Shown here: positions 23,646 to 35,079 of the stretch, in pieces | Layout: the number at the start of each line of letters is the position of its first letter | Position numbering within the stretch: position 1 is the stretch's first letter | Origin: Bettongia penicillata ogilbyi | Taxonomy: Eukaryota > Chordata > Mammalia > Diprotodontia > Potoroidae | Length of the DNA stretch: 64,000 bases | NCBI GenBank assembly: GCA_023548195.1 | Contig: JAJHZJ010000399.1 | Span: 8,395,600-8,459,599 of the forward strand | Direction of reading: 5' to 3' | Notes under the pieces: model-generated | What the model saw: only the letters and a program-made list of their open reading frames with translations | The model's database searches: none | Told to the model about the DNA's origin: nothing | Translations under genes and position numbers: made by a program

Positions 23646-23989
23646 TTCTAAGTCATTTAAGATTATGTGAGTACCAGTGCCATATACTGAATGATTAGTC
23701 CATATCTTTCTTTTATCATACATCTTTGCTTGATCATTTATGCTGTGTCTTGTGGATGCATCACCATGGACACTTGCTAAGCCATCACCATGCTTCTAAC
23801 AGGGATAAACATCCATAAGAGGTTGGATTTACATTCTCATTAAGTACGAATTTGAGGATGGAAAGAGAAGAAGAGGGCTTTTGTCACAAGAATAGAGTCC
23901 TTAGCTTCCTTAAGAGGAGAAAGACTGCTGGGAAGGGAGACAAAGGGAAGTCTACACCCTGAAACTTTTCCTATTTTGCAGGTTATCTA

Positions 23990-24085
23990 AGACTAGCCTT
24001 GTCTTTGTATGTTTATGCAAATGAGATAATGTATAAAATGCTTTGCAAACCTTAAAGCACTATACAAATGCTCAATATTGTTAGT
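23990..24085 (+). repeat. SINE tail fragment
   Basis: 'AAATGAGATAATGTATAAAA', 'TGCTTTGCAAACCTTAAAGC', 'ACTATACAAATGCTCAATAT' is the 3' part of a MIR/CORE-type SINE. Confidence 0.65.
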
Positions 24086-24089
24086 AGGT

Positions 24090-24830
24090 AAAGATAGAGG
24101 AATTTCTTTCTCCCATAGCCCCCTGGGATAGTATAAGGTGGGTTTTCTCTATTGTTCCTCAAAAGCTAGAATAGAGGCGAAGTGGCAAAAACTAGAATCT
24201 TCTAGAAAAGCCTGAGTAGCTACGAATTTTGTGAGTCTAGAGTCAGTAGACAAATGTGTGAATATGTCTAAAATATGGAGAAAATTATTTTAGGAGCCCC
24301 AAATATCACTTTGTATCTTGGAAATGCTTATCAAATAATACTCTAGTATCTTAAAGAGATCAACACACTTTACACAAAAGAAGCATTTACTTCATTTGTC
24401 ATCTTTACAATTCCTCATAGGAATAATGAAAAATCATTTCATTGTATTAGCATCATTTTTGTCCTAAGGTTTAATTTGCATGCTAGCACAATTAGGAAGT
24501 TAAGATAGCAATTTGGTAAAATGAAGACTGGATTTTCCCCAGTGCCTCTACACCTCTTCACATCACAGAAAGTGTCCTAATGTTGAGGCAGATGGAGCAA
24601 ATAAGATGCAAGATAAGAGATACAAGGTCAAAATACAGAATGTGACCAGTCAGAAAATGCTCAAAAAGGGTATGCATTGAAGCCCCCCACTGTGTGCTTT
24701 CACAAAGCACCCCTCAAGTACCTGACATTCCACAACAGCTCTTCCCTTCCCCTTTTCTGTTACCTGTATGCATTTACAAAGATACTCTGGATTACATGAC
24801 ATTCCAGAGCTCTGCTTTCCCCCCTCCTCC
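24090..24830. other. No feature recognised
   Basis: No convincing coding frame or repeat match was found between the SINE tail and the L1 that begins near 24838. Confidence 0.3.
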
Positions 24831-24968
24831 CATTCTCTCAGGTATTTTTTCTTATGGAGCTCATTGATGACTTGTTCAATTTCTTTTTTCTAAGATAGAG
24901 TGCTTTAAGTATTTCCTCTTCTGTCAATTTAAACAATTTAGATCTTCATAAAAATTCAGCCATCTCAC

Positions 24969-25241
24969 TTAGGCTGTTAGATTTATTGGCATAAGATCAA
25001 ACAAAATAGCTGTTAGTAATGGCTTTAATTTCCTCTTCATTGGTGGGGCATTCACCCTTTTCATTTTTTGATACTGATAATTTGTTTTTCTTCTTTCTTT
25101 TTTTAAAATCAAATTAACCAATGGCTTATTTATTTTATTGGGTTCTTTTTCATATAACCAGTTTCTAATTTTACATATTAATTTGATGGGTTTCTTATTT
25201 TCAATTTTGTCAATCTTTCCTTTGGTTTTCAGGATTTCCAA
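24969..25241 (-). pseudogene. L1 ORF2 fragment, endonuclease-RT linker
   Basis: A 90-codon open stretch on the minus strand within the ORF2 part of the 24838-28855 L1. Its lysine-rich sequence, with ILKTKGKIDKIENKKPIKLI and NLILKKERRKTNYQYQKMKR, matches the region of L1 ORF2p between the endonuclease and the reverse transcriptase. Frames on either side are broken. Confidence 0.75.
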
Positions 25242-26065
25242 TTTAGTATTTTATTGGGGATTTTAAAATTTGTTCTTTTTCTAGTTTTTTTAGTTGCACA
25301 CTCAGTTCATTGATCTGCTCTTTTTTTATCTTATTGATGTATTTAGAGATATAAATTTTCTCCTGCTTACTGCTTTGACTGCATCTTATAAATATTGATA
25401 TGTTGTCTCATTATTGTCATTCTTTTTAATAAAACTATCAAGAGTTTCTATGTTTTTTTTACCCATATGTTGCTTAGGCTTTAATTATTTAGTTTCAAAT
25501 TAATTTTTAATTTGTTTCCACAGTCCTGTACTGAATGTGATTTTTATTCATTATGAACTGAAAAGGATATATTTAATATTTCTCCTTTTCTGCTTTTGGT
25601 TGTAAGATTTAAAGCCCTAATTAATGGTCATTTTTTTTGTGTAAATGCCATGTCCAGTGAGAAAACAATATATTTCTTTCCATTCCTATTCAATTTTCTC
25701 CAAAGGTCTACTATATCTAACTTTTCTAAAATTCTATTCATCTCCTTAACTTCTTTCTTGCTTATTCTTTCTGTTAGATTTATCTAGTTCTGAGAGGGGG
25801 AAGTTTAGTTTTACTGTCTATTTCCTCCTATAATTCATTTAATTTTCCATTAAGAATTTGGATGCTATACTCTTTGATGCATATATATTTAGTACTGACA
25901 ATACTTCATCATCTATGGTACCTTTTATCAAAATGTAGTTTCTCTGCTTACCTCTTTTGATTAGATCTATTTTTGCTTCTGTTTTATCTGAAATAATGAT
26001 TACTACCCCTGCATTTTTTTGGTTTAGTTAAAATATAATAGATTTTTCTCTAACCCTTTACCTTC

Positions 26066-26116
26066 TCTATCTCTCTCTCTCACTCTCTCTCTCTCTTCCT
26101 CCTTCCCTTTCTCCCC
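26066..26116. repeat. (CT)n simple repeat
   Basis: CTCTCT tract with a following C-run, inside the antisense ORF2/spacer area of the L1. Confidence 0.85.
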
Positions 26117-27460
26117 CCCCCACCTCATTTTCTCTTTTTATAAATAACATATTGTAGGATTCTGGCTTTTAATCCATTTTGCTATCCACTTCTATTTTTA
26201 GGGTAAGCTCATCCCATTCACATTCACATTTCTGATTACTGTGTATTTCCCTCCACATTAATTTTTCCCCTATTTATCCTAATCTCTCTCTTTCTTCTTT
26301 CACCCTGTTCCTCCACAAGAATGTTTTGCTTCTGACCACTGCCTCCTGCAGTCTTCCCTCCCTTTTATCAGTGCCCCACTTCTCTTGACCCCCTCCCCTA
26401 CTTCTTCCCTATAGGATAAGATAGATTTCTTTACCCAATTAAGTGTGTGTGTTACTCCTTCTTTGAGCCAATTCCAATGAGAGTAAAGTTCAAGCATTTT
26501 CCACCACCACCACTCATATTTCTTGCACTACAAAGACTCTTTTGTGTCTCTTTTATAATAATTTAATCCATTTTATCTCTTCACCCTTCTCTGAGTGCAT
26601 GCCTCTTTCTCATCCCTTAATTTTTTTTTCTGGATATCATCCCATCATAGTCAACACATACTCATGCCCTTTGTCTATGTATTCTCCTTCTAACTGCCCT
26701 AATAATGAGAAGACCTCAGGACTTACATATCATCTTCCCATTAGAAGTATCATCTTCCTATGTAGGAATGCAGTTTAACCTTATTGAATTCTTTCTGATA
26801 TCCCTTTCCTGTTTACCTTTTTATGCTTCTCTTGAGTATTGTATTTAAAAGTCAAGTTTTCTATTCAGCTCTAATCTTTTCATCAGGAATGCTTGAAAAT
26901 CCTCTATTTCATTAGACATCCATTTCCCCCCTGAAATATTTTACTCACTTTGGTTGGGTAGGTGATTCTTGGGTGTAAATCTAGCTCCTTTGCCCTCCAG
27001 GATATTATATTCCAAGTCCTCTGATCCTTTCATGTAGAAGCTACTAACTCTTGTGTTATCCTGACTGTGACTCCACAATATTTATGTTGTTTCTTTCTGG
27101 TTTCTTGCAATATTTTCTCTTTGACACAGAAACTCTGGAATTTGGCTATAATATTTCTGTGAGCTTTCATTTTGAGATCTCTTTTGGGAGATGATCAGTG
27201 AATTCTTTTCAATTTGTATTTTACTAATTCTAGAATATCAGAGCAGTTTTCCTTGCTAATTTCTTGAAATGTGATGTTTAAACTCTTTTTTTGATCATGG
27301 CTTTTAGGTAATCCAATAATTTTTAAATTATCTTTCCTTGATCTTTTTTCAGTTCAGTTGTTTTTCTAATGAGATATTTCATACCTTCTCTGACTTTTTT
27401 TATTCTTTTAATTGCTCTTTCATGGAGTCATTAGCTTCCATTTGCTCAATTTTGCTTTTT

Positions 27461-27762
27461 TGGTTTTTTATTAATTTTATTTATTTTCAGTGTTCTACAG
27501 TCACTACCACACAATGCAGATTTTTTCCCCTCCCTCCCCCCACCACCTTCCCCCTCCCTCTCTGAGACGGCATACAATTTTATATACATACATTCTTATT
27601 AAATACATTTCCACTATAGTCATGAGGTGCAAAAGAATTAACACAAATGGTAGAAATCATATAACAAACCAAAACATAATACAAAAGAAAATGATCTTCT
27701 ACTTTCTGTGATTGAATCCCATAGTTCTTTCTCTGGATGTGGAAGGCATTTTGCCTTCCCAG
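27461..27762 (-). mobile_element. L1 3' end nested in older L1 ORF1
   Basis: 'CAGTGTTCTACAGTCACTAC', a pyrimidine-rich block, 'GGCATACAATTTTATATACA' and 'TCTTTCTCTGGATGTGGAAG' form the reverse complement of a marsupial L1 3' end; a shorter piece of the same type lies at 59415-59605. It is flanked by the 11-bp direct repeat TTTTGCTTTTT at 27450-27460 and 27763-27773, consistent with target-primed insertion into the host L1 ORF1. Confidence 0.8.
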
Positions 27763-28859
27763 TTTTGCTTTTTAAGGAATTCTTTTTTTAGTAAGCTTTT
27801 GTACTTCCTTTTTCATTTTGGCCAATTTTGTCTTTTAAAGTGATCTCTAAGTGGATTTTTGTGTCTCTTTTACCATTTTGCCTATTCTATTCTTAAAGTG
27901 TTATTTTCTTCAGTATTTTTGTGGCTCCTTTACCAAGTTGTTGACTTTTTTCATGATTTTCTTGCACCACTTTCATTTCTTTTCCAGTTTTTTCCTCTAT
28001 CTCTCTTATCTGAGTTTTTAAATCCCTTTTGAGCTCTTCTAGGAATTTGGACATGAGATCAATTCACATTTTTATTTGAGGCTTTTGATGTAGCTGTTTT
28101 GACATTGTTGTCCTCTTCTGACTCTGTGTTTTGATCTTCCCAGTCTCCATAGTAACTTTCTATGGTCAGATTTTTGTTATTGTTATTTGCTCACTTTCGA
28201 GCTTACTTGTTTACTTTTAACTTTATGCTAAAGTTGGGTTCTGCTCCTAGAGTGGACAGGCACTGCTCCAAGCATCAGATTTTTCCTGCTGTTTTTTCCA
28301 GAATTAGTTGTGAGGGTCTGTAAGTTTCTAGTTCTTCCAAATGGCATAATCTAAGGATAGTTATGGTCACTTGCTTCCTTGACTATGCTATGCTCTGTGA
28401 GTAGCCACAAGCACTCTTTACAGCCCTGTCCACAATCCTGCTAAGTTTCCTTCTTGCCCTGCAACTATGACTCAGAACCAAGTATGGGCAATGCTACAGA
28501 GTCTTAATCCCATTGCCAGAAAAGAGTCCCATGTAGTATCTTTCTGACCAGTTGTCTGACCCTCTTACCATTCATGGGCTGAGAGCTCCAGAAGCCACTG
28601 TTGCCATTCAGTCACCTCCAAAGCCTGTGTTGGCATGCCAGGGTGTGGCCTACACTGGAGGAACCTGTATGCACTCTTCTCTGTCCCCACTGAGACCTTT
28701 CCTACTCTGATTTCCTAAGTCATCTTGGGCTAGAAAATTGTTTTGCCCTGTTATTTTGCTGGCCACTCCAGAATTGATTTTGAGGCATTATTTTAATGTT
28801 GTTTGCAGGATAATTTGACATAGGTCAGGCAAGTCCCAACCTTTACCATCTTAACCTTG

Positions 28860-29258
28860 TCCCTCATATGAAATACAACATGAACACTTAGGCAGAAGGA
28901 AGGGAGAGAGAATGGGGGAAAGTTGCAGTGGGTTTTTTTTTTAGGTGATCTACTCTTTCAAAGGGAGAGGAGGAGATTGACTTTTGAAGAGAAAATATCT
29001 ACTTCTGAATATACTTCTGCTTAAAAGCTATGACAACCACCTTTTACTAAGAAAAAAATTCCAGGGCTTATAAAAACTGTGACCAGGCACATGCAGCTGC
29101 CAATTCAAAGAGTCAGATCCAGACATAAAGGAGCTGTGAGTTAAGAGATGGCAATAGTTTCATTTGTTTGTGTTCAGACAGGAGAGGATTCCCCCACAAA
29201 TTTTTTCTGCTAGGCATTATTATTTCAAAAGGTCACAGAGGGATAATAGAAGTCTCCC
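28860..29258. other. No feature recognised
   Basis: Flank of the L1 5' end. No coding or repeat signature identified. Confidence 0.3.
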
Positions 29259-29261
29259 TCT

Positions 29262-29440
29262 ATAGATGGCAACTTGGTATAGTGGAAACAGAAATACCTG
29301 GGACAGACCCTTGTGTTCTAGAACCAGTATTGGCCTGTTTGCTTAATTCTGAACCTCTTACTCTGGGTCTCAGTTTCTTGTGTGTAAAATAAAGGATGAT
29401 ATTAGATGATTACTAAGGTCCTTTCAGTTATGTGAATGTA
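29262..29440 (+). repeat. MIR/CORE-type SINE
   Basis: 'AACTTGGTATAGTGGAAACA', 'GGTCTCAGTTTCTTGTGTGT', 'ACTAAGGTCCTTTCAGTTAT' in plus orientation. Confidence 0.65.
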
Positions 29441-29499
29441 AGTTAAGGTGGCACAAATTTGTCAACAGAACACAATGAAAGAAAACAAGATGAATGTCA

Positions 29500-29960
29500 T
29501 CAAGTGTGAGTCAAAGACACATGGATAATTCTCACTTGAGGGCTAAGCTGACACTTCCTTCATCCCACCTACCTTACAGAGTGGATTGTGGTTCTCACAT
29601 TATCCACAGGTCCTGGAGAATCTCTCCCTCATCTTCAGAATTCACATTTCTACCAAACTGCCCACCTCCCCTACCTATCAAGGCTCACCAACTTAGAGAT
29701 TTCTTTGACTCCTTTCTCTCCTTTGGCACCCATATTCAAAATCCCATCCAATCTTACCAAAATGTCTCTTAGTTGCTATCCTTCCTTCCCATTTCTATAG
29801 GCACCATTGAATAACAACTCCTTTCAATATCTCATACTGATAATCTCCAAGCTGGCCTCCCTGTCTACATTCTTTCTCCTCTCTAGTTTACCCTGCACAA
29901 TACTGAAGATGGATTACTTCTTTATTTTCAGGCTCACCTTACTTTAAAAAAAAGTGAACA
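29500..29960 (+). repeat. LINE2-type region, diverged
   Basis: A pyrimidine-rich stretch with 'TTAGAGATTTCTTTGACTCC', 'AATCCCATCCAATCTTACCA' and 'CCAAGCTGGCCTCCCTGTCT' resembles the L2 sequence just upstream of its 3' end. No tail follows. Two open frames here (29494-29772, 29588-29800) are not recognisable proteins. Confidence 0.45.
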
Positions 29961-29964
29961 TCTA

Positions 29965-30660
29965 GATTTACAAGCCAAATAAATTATGGGAAGATGATGC
30001 ATTATTCTAAAGAAGTTTTACTTTGCAAACTGATGCCCCCACAAAAGCTATAACAAAAAGTCATTCTTCCTAAAAATAGCTAAAAGGTTTATAGATTTAG
30101 AGATGAGGTGAAAGTGAATGCAATTGTAAGGATTCAATTCCAATTAAAAGTAAATGCAATTATGTCTCTGGTCAGGAATAATGTCATGTTCTCTTTGGGA
30201 CTCCTTCTCCCAGAATTCTATGTGAAAATTTAGCAGGTTATGTCTCTAAGGATTTGGGAGAGAGTCAAGAGGGTATGGTAGGAGAAGAAGAGATATAGCT
30301 TTGGATCTTCCAGTCTATGAGAGGCAATGAGGCACATCTCTTACACCAATTACTGTTGAGTAGCACTTCTACTCTCACTGAAGTGCCCTCTTCAGCTCAT
30401 GATAGCACTAAATTTCCCAGTTTTGATGGGCAAGCTCTTTTGCTAAACATTTTGAGGCACACTTGGGGGAGGAAGTAATGGCACTGAGAACTCACTGATT
30501 CACTATGAGAAATGACAGTATCCCATGCATCAAGGTGTTACACTTCCAATGTTTATCTTATGATTCAGCTGCTAAGCATGGTAGTACAGGAACTGGTTTA
30601 AGCTAAGGTGCAAGTATAACATAGACACAGCATAGCTTTAGGTAATAAGATAGAAACTTT
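29965..30660. other. No feature recognised
   Basis: No coding frame over 60 codons and no repeat family recognised. Confidence 0.3.
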
Positions 30661-30668
30661 TCCTAAAT

Positions 30669-30880
30669 CAGGGGTGGGGATCCTGCAGCCTTGAGGTCAC
30701 ATATGGCCCTCTAGATCCTCAAGTGCTACCCTTTGAATCCAAACTTCACAGAACAAATCCTAATGATTAATTTATGAATTAATCTTTAATAAAAAAAAAA
30801 TGTTTTCTGTGAAGTTTAGATTCAGTCAAAGGGCTACACTTGAGGACCTAGAAGGCCACATGTGGCCCTTCCCACCCCTG
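30669..30880. mobile_element. hAT MITE with long inverted arms and 8-bp TSD
   Basis: A 212-bp element beginning CAGGGGTGGGGATCCTGCAG and ending CCCACCCCTG. The arms are inverted copies of each other: left 'ATGGCCCTCTAGATCCTCAA', right 'TTGAGGACCTAGAAGGCCAC'. The inner arms 'CCAAACTTCACAGAAC' and 'TTCTGTGAAGTTTAGATT' pair as well. The flanks TCCTAAAT (30661-30668) and TCCTAGAT (30881-30888) are an 8-bp TSD with one mismatch, as expected for hAT insertion. No coding capacity. I recall this as an abundant marsupial MITE type. Confidence 0.9.
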
Positions 30881-31137
30881 TCCTAGATAAATGACTTAAG
30901 ACTCAAGTGACTCTCATCCAATAAATAGGAATCTCCCAAGAAGCCACCTTGGCTACTTTTCCTAGGTGCCTAAGACCTTGTGGAACCTCTAGCTCTCTGC
31001 AGAGCTACCTTCACCTGAAAGTCACCAAGAACATCTTTGAGGAGCAATAGGAAGACCATTAGAAATTGTGCTTCCTTATAACCCTCCTTGAAAACATCCT
31101 ACCTCACCAAAACATGGGCTTACTTGAGTACTCTCAG

Positions 31138-31372
31138 CTCTGAATGTTGTATTTCAGTTGCTGTGTCCAACTTCATGACCCCATCTGATGTTTTCTTGGT
31201 GGTTTGCCATTTTCTTCTCCAGCTCATTTTATAGGTGAAGTAATTGAGGTAAACATGATTAAGTGACTTTCCCAGGATCACACAACTAGTAAGTGTCTGA
31301 GGCCACATTTGAACTCAAGTCTTCCTGACTCCAAGCCCAACATTTTATTTAGCCACCCAGCTGCCAAATATT
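31138..31372 (-). repeat. tRNA-type SINE, minus orientation
   Basis: 'CCAACTTCATGACCCCATCT', 'TTTGCCATTTTCTTCTCCAG', 'CAGGATCACACAACTAGTAA' and 'TAGCCACCCAGCTGCC' form the reverse complement of the SINE at 19834. Near full length. Confidence 0.85.
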
Positions 31373-31379
31373 GCATTGC

Positions 31380-31850
31380 ACCAGGGCAGACTCTATCTGG
31401 AACATTAACAGAATTTTCACTTTTCCTCTACTTGATTTGATAGCACAGAATTAGGAGAAACTGAACTTAGAACATCATTTCTAATGGTTAAAAAGAGATA
31501 TGAAGAGGAATGGGTGGTAAGAGTGTTTGCTGCTTATGTTCACTTCCTTGTTATTAACCTTGCATTTCTATTTTAAGTAATAATTTTTTACATTAGATGA
31601 TGTTGCATATGTGTAACTGACTATCCAAGACTTGGAAGCAAAATGGTGGTTTGGGAGTAATAAAGAATGGCCCCAAGCAGGTTCCAGATATCTACTGGTA
31701 GTATTCCTTGGCCCTACTTAATAAAACATAGGGATGGAGTCATTTTTATTGTTCAGATCTGCTATATCATTGGTGTAGGAAATGTCTGGAATGTATTAAA
31801 GTTTGTAATTTAAAATTTTGTGCTTGTTGATCATTACGTTGATAATTGTT
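31380..31850. other. No feature recognised
   Basis: No coding or repeat signature identified. Confidence 0.3.
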
Positions 31851-31851
31851 T

Positions 31852-32090
31852 GTAGAGCACCAGACCAGATCCCAAAGGACCTGTGCTCAAATCCTACTTC
31901 TGTCACTTACCAGCTGGGATGTCCCAAGGAAGTCACCTCTTTCAGACTGTTTTCTCATCCATAAAATGGAAATAATAACAGCACCTATCTTCCAAGACTG
32001 CTGTGAAGATTGAATTAAATAATGCATATGAGATAAAGTGCTTCACAAACCTTAAAATGTTAGCTATGAAAAAGTTAGCTGTGACTTTTT
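31852..32090 (+). repeat. tRNA/MIR-type SINE
   Basis: 'GTGCTCAAATCCTACTTCTG', 'TTTTCTCATCCATAAAATGG', 'GAGATAAAGTGCTTCACAAA', 'CCTTAAAATGTTAGCTATGA' in plus orientation. Confidence 0.75.
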
Positions 32091-32149
32091 TTCTCATTGA
32101 CATTTGATTGCAAGAACAAAAAACTGAACCTGTTAGTTTGCTCCCTCCA

Positions 32150-32575
32150 CTATGTATCTGCTACCCTCTGAGGAGCTAGATGCCCCTCCCTGGGGCATCA
32201 CCACTTCTCAACTCACCATCATGCTGCTAATTCAAGTCTTGATTGATACCACCTCCCCCTTGAATGGCTGGAGAGTGGAGAACCAAACTTCTCCCAATGC
32301 TTTCCTTTATAGAGGGCGGAAACTAGACTCTCCCAGTTCACTCCACTTTTCATCTGTTGCCCTGCCTGGTTTCAACACCATAGCACAAGATGTCCTCAGG
32401 TATCTTTCGGGGTACCCCCTCCAGACCTTTCTTCCTTTTGTGTGTTGTCTAATCCTTTAAATTGTAAAGTTCCTAGAGTGCTGGAACCATCTTTCTCTTA
32501 TTAATTGTATCCCCAGTACTTAAAATAGAGCCTAGCACATCACAGGTGCTTAATAAATGTTTATTGAATCAGATT
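32150..32575 (+). repeat. Retroposon with an L2-type tail
   Basis: The body has 'GGGGCATCACCACTTCTCAA', 'CTCACCATCATGCTGCTAAT' and 'TCACTCCACTTTTCATCTGT'. The tail is L2-like: 'TTGTATCCCCAGTACTTAAA', 'GTGCTTAATAAATGTTTATT'. I recall similar body sequence as a common marsupial repeat. The 102-codon frame at 32152-32460 lies inside it and is not a gene. Confidence 0.6.
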
Positions 32576-32579
32576 GGAT

Positions 32580-33478
32580 TAGATCTCTGGATTTATATCA
32601 GGGATGGTAGTTTCCTCTATCTACTGCAATCCAAAAATCTAATAATGAGACTTCACCATAAATAACAGCTACAGAATTACACCTTCAGGAGACAGATTAC
32701 AACAAAATTATGTGGAATTTCATAATTCTCTGAAACTTTGGAGATGAGCTAGTTATCACAGGGAGAATTCAAAGGAAAGGTTTTGCAAAACAAGATTTTC
32801 TTCTTACTTAGATTTTCCATTTAGATGCTCTCATTGCCATTAAACAGAAGAGCAATTTGGATGGGACCAACTGCCTTTTACAAACAAGACATAGGCAGTT
32901 ATGTCTCATCACCAAGTCCATTAGTGCTACTAGTTATTTTCAACTCATTCCATATTCCTTTGCCACAGAGTAACCAAAATTTTCCAAAATGACCCCTGAT
33001 TACACAGTCCCCCGCAATATTACCTCACAGAGTGTACACTAATTACTCAGTTGAGGTTTCCATGACAACTGCCTTTGTTCACTATGAGCCAGTCCAAATA
33101 ACAACTTATGAAGTGGTGGAACATAGTAAGGAAGGAAAACCCAAATCCTAAAAATTAGACACAAAAGTTTAGTTTTTAAAAGCTAGAAACTGCAAAGGAT
33201 ACATTGTCCACCTCTAAGGTTGAGCTAGAAAGAGCTGCCTCTTTTGATCACTCAGATTTATAATTTCACAAGCAACAAGCATCCGAAGTCCTGACATTTA
33301 CCAATAACAAAGTCAGGTCATTTTATTTTCTTTACTCTGAAATGTCTTTCCTAAATTAAAATCAGAGATAGAAATTTAAATTTTTTCAATGAATTGTTTC
33401 TGTATATTTCTGATGGATAAGTAAAAGGCATCTTTCAAAATGTATTTTGAAATAACTCCAGATTTGTACTCTTAACTG
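32580..33478. other. No feature recognised
   Basis: About 900 bp without a recognised repeat or coding frame. Confidence 0.3.
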
Positions 33479-33479
33479 T

Positions 33480-33665
33480 CATTACCTACTTTTTCACTCT
33501 CTTCACCCTCTCCACCAACCCATCACCATCCCCACTACCCAGTTCAAATAAAATGCAAACTCTTTGAAGACAAAAACTATTAAGGATTTTTTGTCTTTGG
33601 GTCCCCTAGCTGTGTATGGTGCCCTACACATACTAGGTGTTCAATAAACAATCATTAAATTTCAC
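33480..33665 (+). repeat. L2 3' tail
   Basis: 'AAAATGCAAACTCTTTGAAG', 'GGTCCCCTAGCTGTGTATGG' and 'CTAGGTGTTCAATAAACAAT' match the L2 3' end. Confidence 0.65.
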
Positions 33666-33669
33666 TGAG

Positions 33670-34390
33670 TGAAAAATGCTATGGTCCAATGTTTCATTAT
33701 TTAATATGTAATTCAATAGTCAAATACATTGAAACTTAAGACGAGATATTTTTTCTATATTCACTTGAGTGTCAATCATTAGCAGATTCTTAATGGCTAT
33801 TACTAACCTTTGCTTATTGGATGCTAATGAATTACTTGGATTTGTGTAATGGTTTCAGAAGATTTAATCACTTTTGCACACAGCAGCATCTCATTCATCT
33901 GGCATCATCATGCAGTGAGATGCTCTGGATAAGTGTTTTCCTGTCTGATGGTATATCAACAGAACAGAAACTTTAGATCGTTCTAGTGGAAAGAATTCAG
34001 GCACAGGAAGGAGACTGCTTTCTGAGGGCCAACTTAGCTAAGCCAGAGAAGCTTATCACTGGTAGGCTACAGTCTCGGAGACTGATCCTTTAGTCATGAT
34101 GGAACATGAACCAAAGAGAAATACAAAGTGGCCCTCAATACTACACAACCCCTTTCTGCTTCCAAAGAGATGGTGGCATCATGATAGAAAAGGGAACCAT
34201 GGACTTTAAGAATCACAGTTTTTTAGACTGAGCTTAAACTTTAACTTAGCTGTCAGTACTTTAAATGTGAGATCCCATCCAATGGCTATACTAATACATA
34301 GGTTAATTAAATCTTATCTATTTTGGTGGTCTCATTATAAATGAAGATAATTGAAACTATACGGAAGTATTGCTCCCAGGGTCTCCTTGG
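33670..34390. other. No feature recognised
   Basis: No repeat family or coding frame recognised. Confidence 0.3.
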
Positions 34391-34394
34391 AGGT

Positions 34395-34662
34395 AAAAAT
34401 AGTAATAATAAGCTAATACTTACATAGTGCTTACTATGTACCAAACACTGTACAGATGTTATCTCAGTTGATCCTCACAACAGTGCAGGGAGTTAAGTGC
34501 TATTATTTTCCCTTTTTTACACACAGGAAAACTGAGACAAATGTGTTAAATCATTTGCCCAGGATCATAAAGCTAGTAAGTGTCAGAGCCCAGATTTGGA
34601 CTCAGCGCTTTTTGACTCCAGGCCCCATGCTCTGTTAACTGCACCACCTCACTGGCCCCAAA
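34395..34662 (-). repeat. MIR, minus orientation, near full length
   Basis: 'TACATAGTGCTTACTATGTA', 'GTTATCTCAGTTGATCCTCA', 'CACACAGGAAAACTGAGACA', 'GATCATAAAGCTAGTAAGTG' and 'TGCACCACCTCACTGGCCCC' cover the whole MIR in reverse. Confidence 0.85.
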
Positions 34663-34794
34663 ATTAAGGAATAAAATAAAATAAAACAAAACTACTTTTA
34701 TCTTGCATCCAAAGGCAACAAGAAATATCATTTTGTGGGACATATGGTAATCATGGATTGTAGTGTTTATGTTAAGTATTTTTTTAAACCATGA

Positions 34795-34965
34795 AAATAA
34801 TTACAGCTTATGTACCAAAACCTCCTACAGAAGATGAAGAGGTAGAGAAATTCTACCAAGAGTTTGATAAGATGCCCCAAGTTAAAGCAGTATATACTTT
34901 GGCAAAGATGGGAATAGGTGAGGATAATGAGAAGATTAAAATTGATTTTGTATCATTTTCTTGTT
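34795..34965 (+). mobile_element. RTE-clade LINE endonuclease remnant
   Basis: A translated stretch reads KIITAYVPKPPTEDEEVEKF followed by YQEFDK and, after an apparent deletion, KMGIGEDNEK. This resembles the apurinic endonuclease domain of RTE/BovB-type elements, where 'IIQAYAPT...EEVEKFY' precedes the catalytic 'GDFNA' segment. That catalytic segment is missing here. The piece is about 57 codons and has no recognisable flanks. Confidence 0.5.
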
Positions 34966-35079
34966 GATCATATTTGCAATTAATTGTTTTTGCCCTTTCT
35001 TGTAACTGTTTACTTACGTCATGGTTCTTGGTCTCTGAACAGTTTTCTTGCCTCAAGGAATTTTGCCAACCTTGAGAAA

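Larger units (their letters stand above)
24838..28855 (-). mobile_element. L1, long 5'-complete copy missing its 3' part
   Basis: Read on the minus strand: 5' UTR from about 28855, ORF1 (about 28175-26830, interrupted), a spacer (about 26825-26250), then ORF2 covering the endonuclease and the linker before the reverse transcriptase (about 26250-24838). The 5' tip reads 'ACCATCTTAACC' on the plus strand, the decayed form of the CCAAGATGGC start seen in the young copy at 52305. The rest of ORF2 and the 3' UTR are missing, so the left border is a later deletion or rearrangement. Numerous stops and frameshifts make it inactive. It is the only copy here that keeps endonuclease-region sequence next to the spacer. 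Confidence 0.8.

Noticed and set aside
32152..32460. 102-codon plus-strand frame
   Set aside because: Falls entirely inside a common retroposon with an L2 tail.
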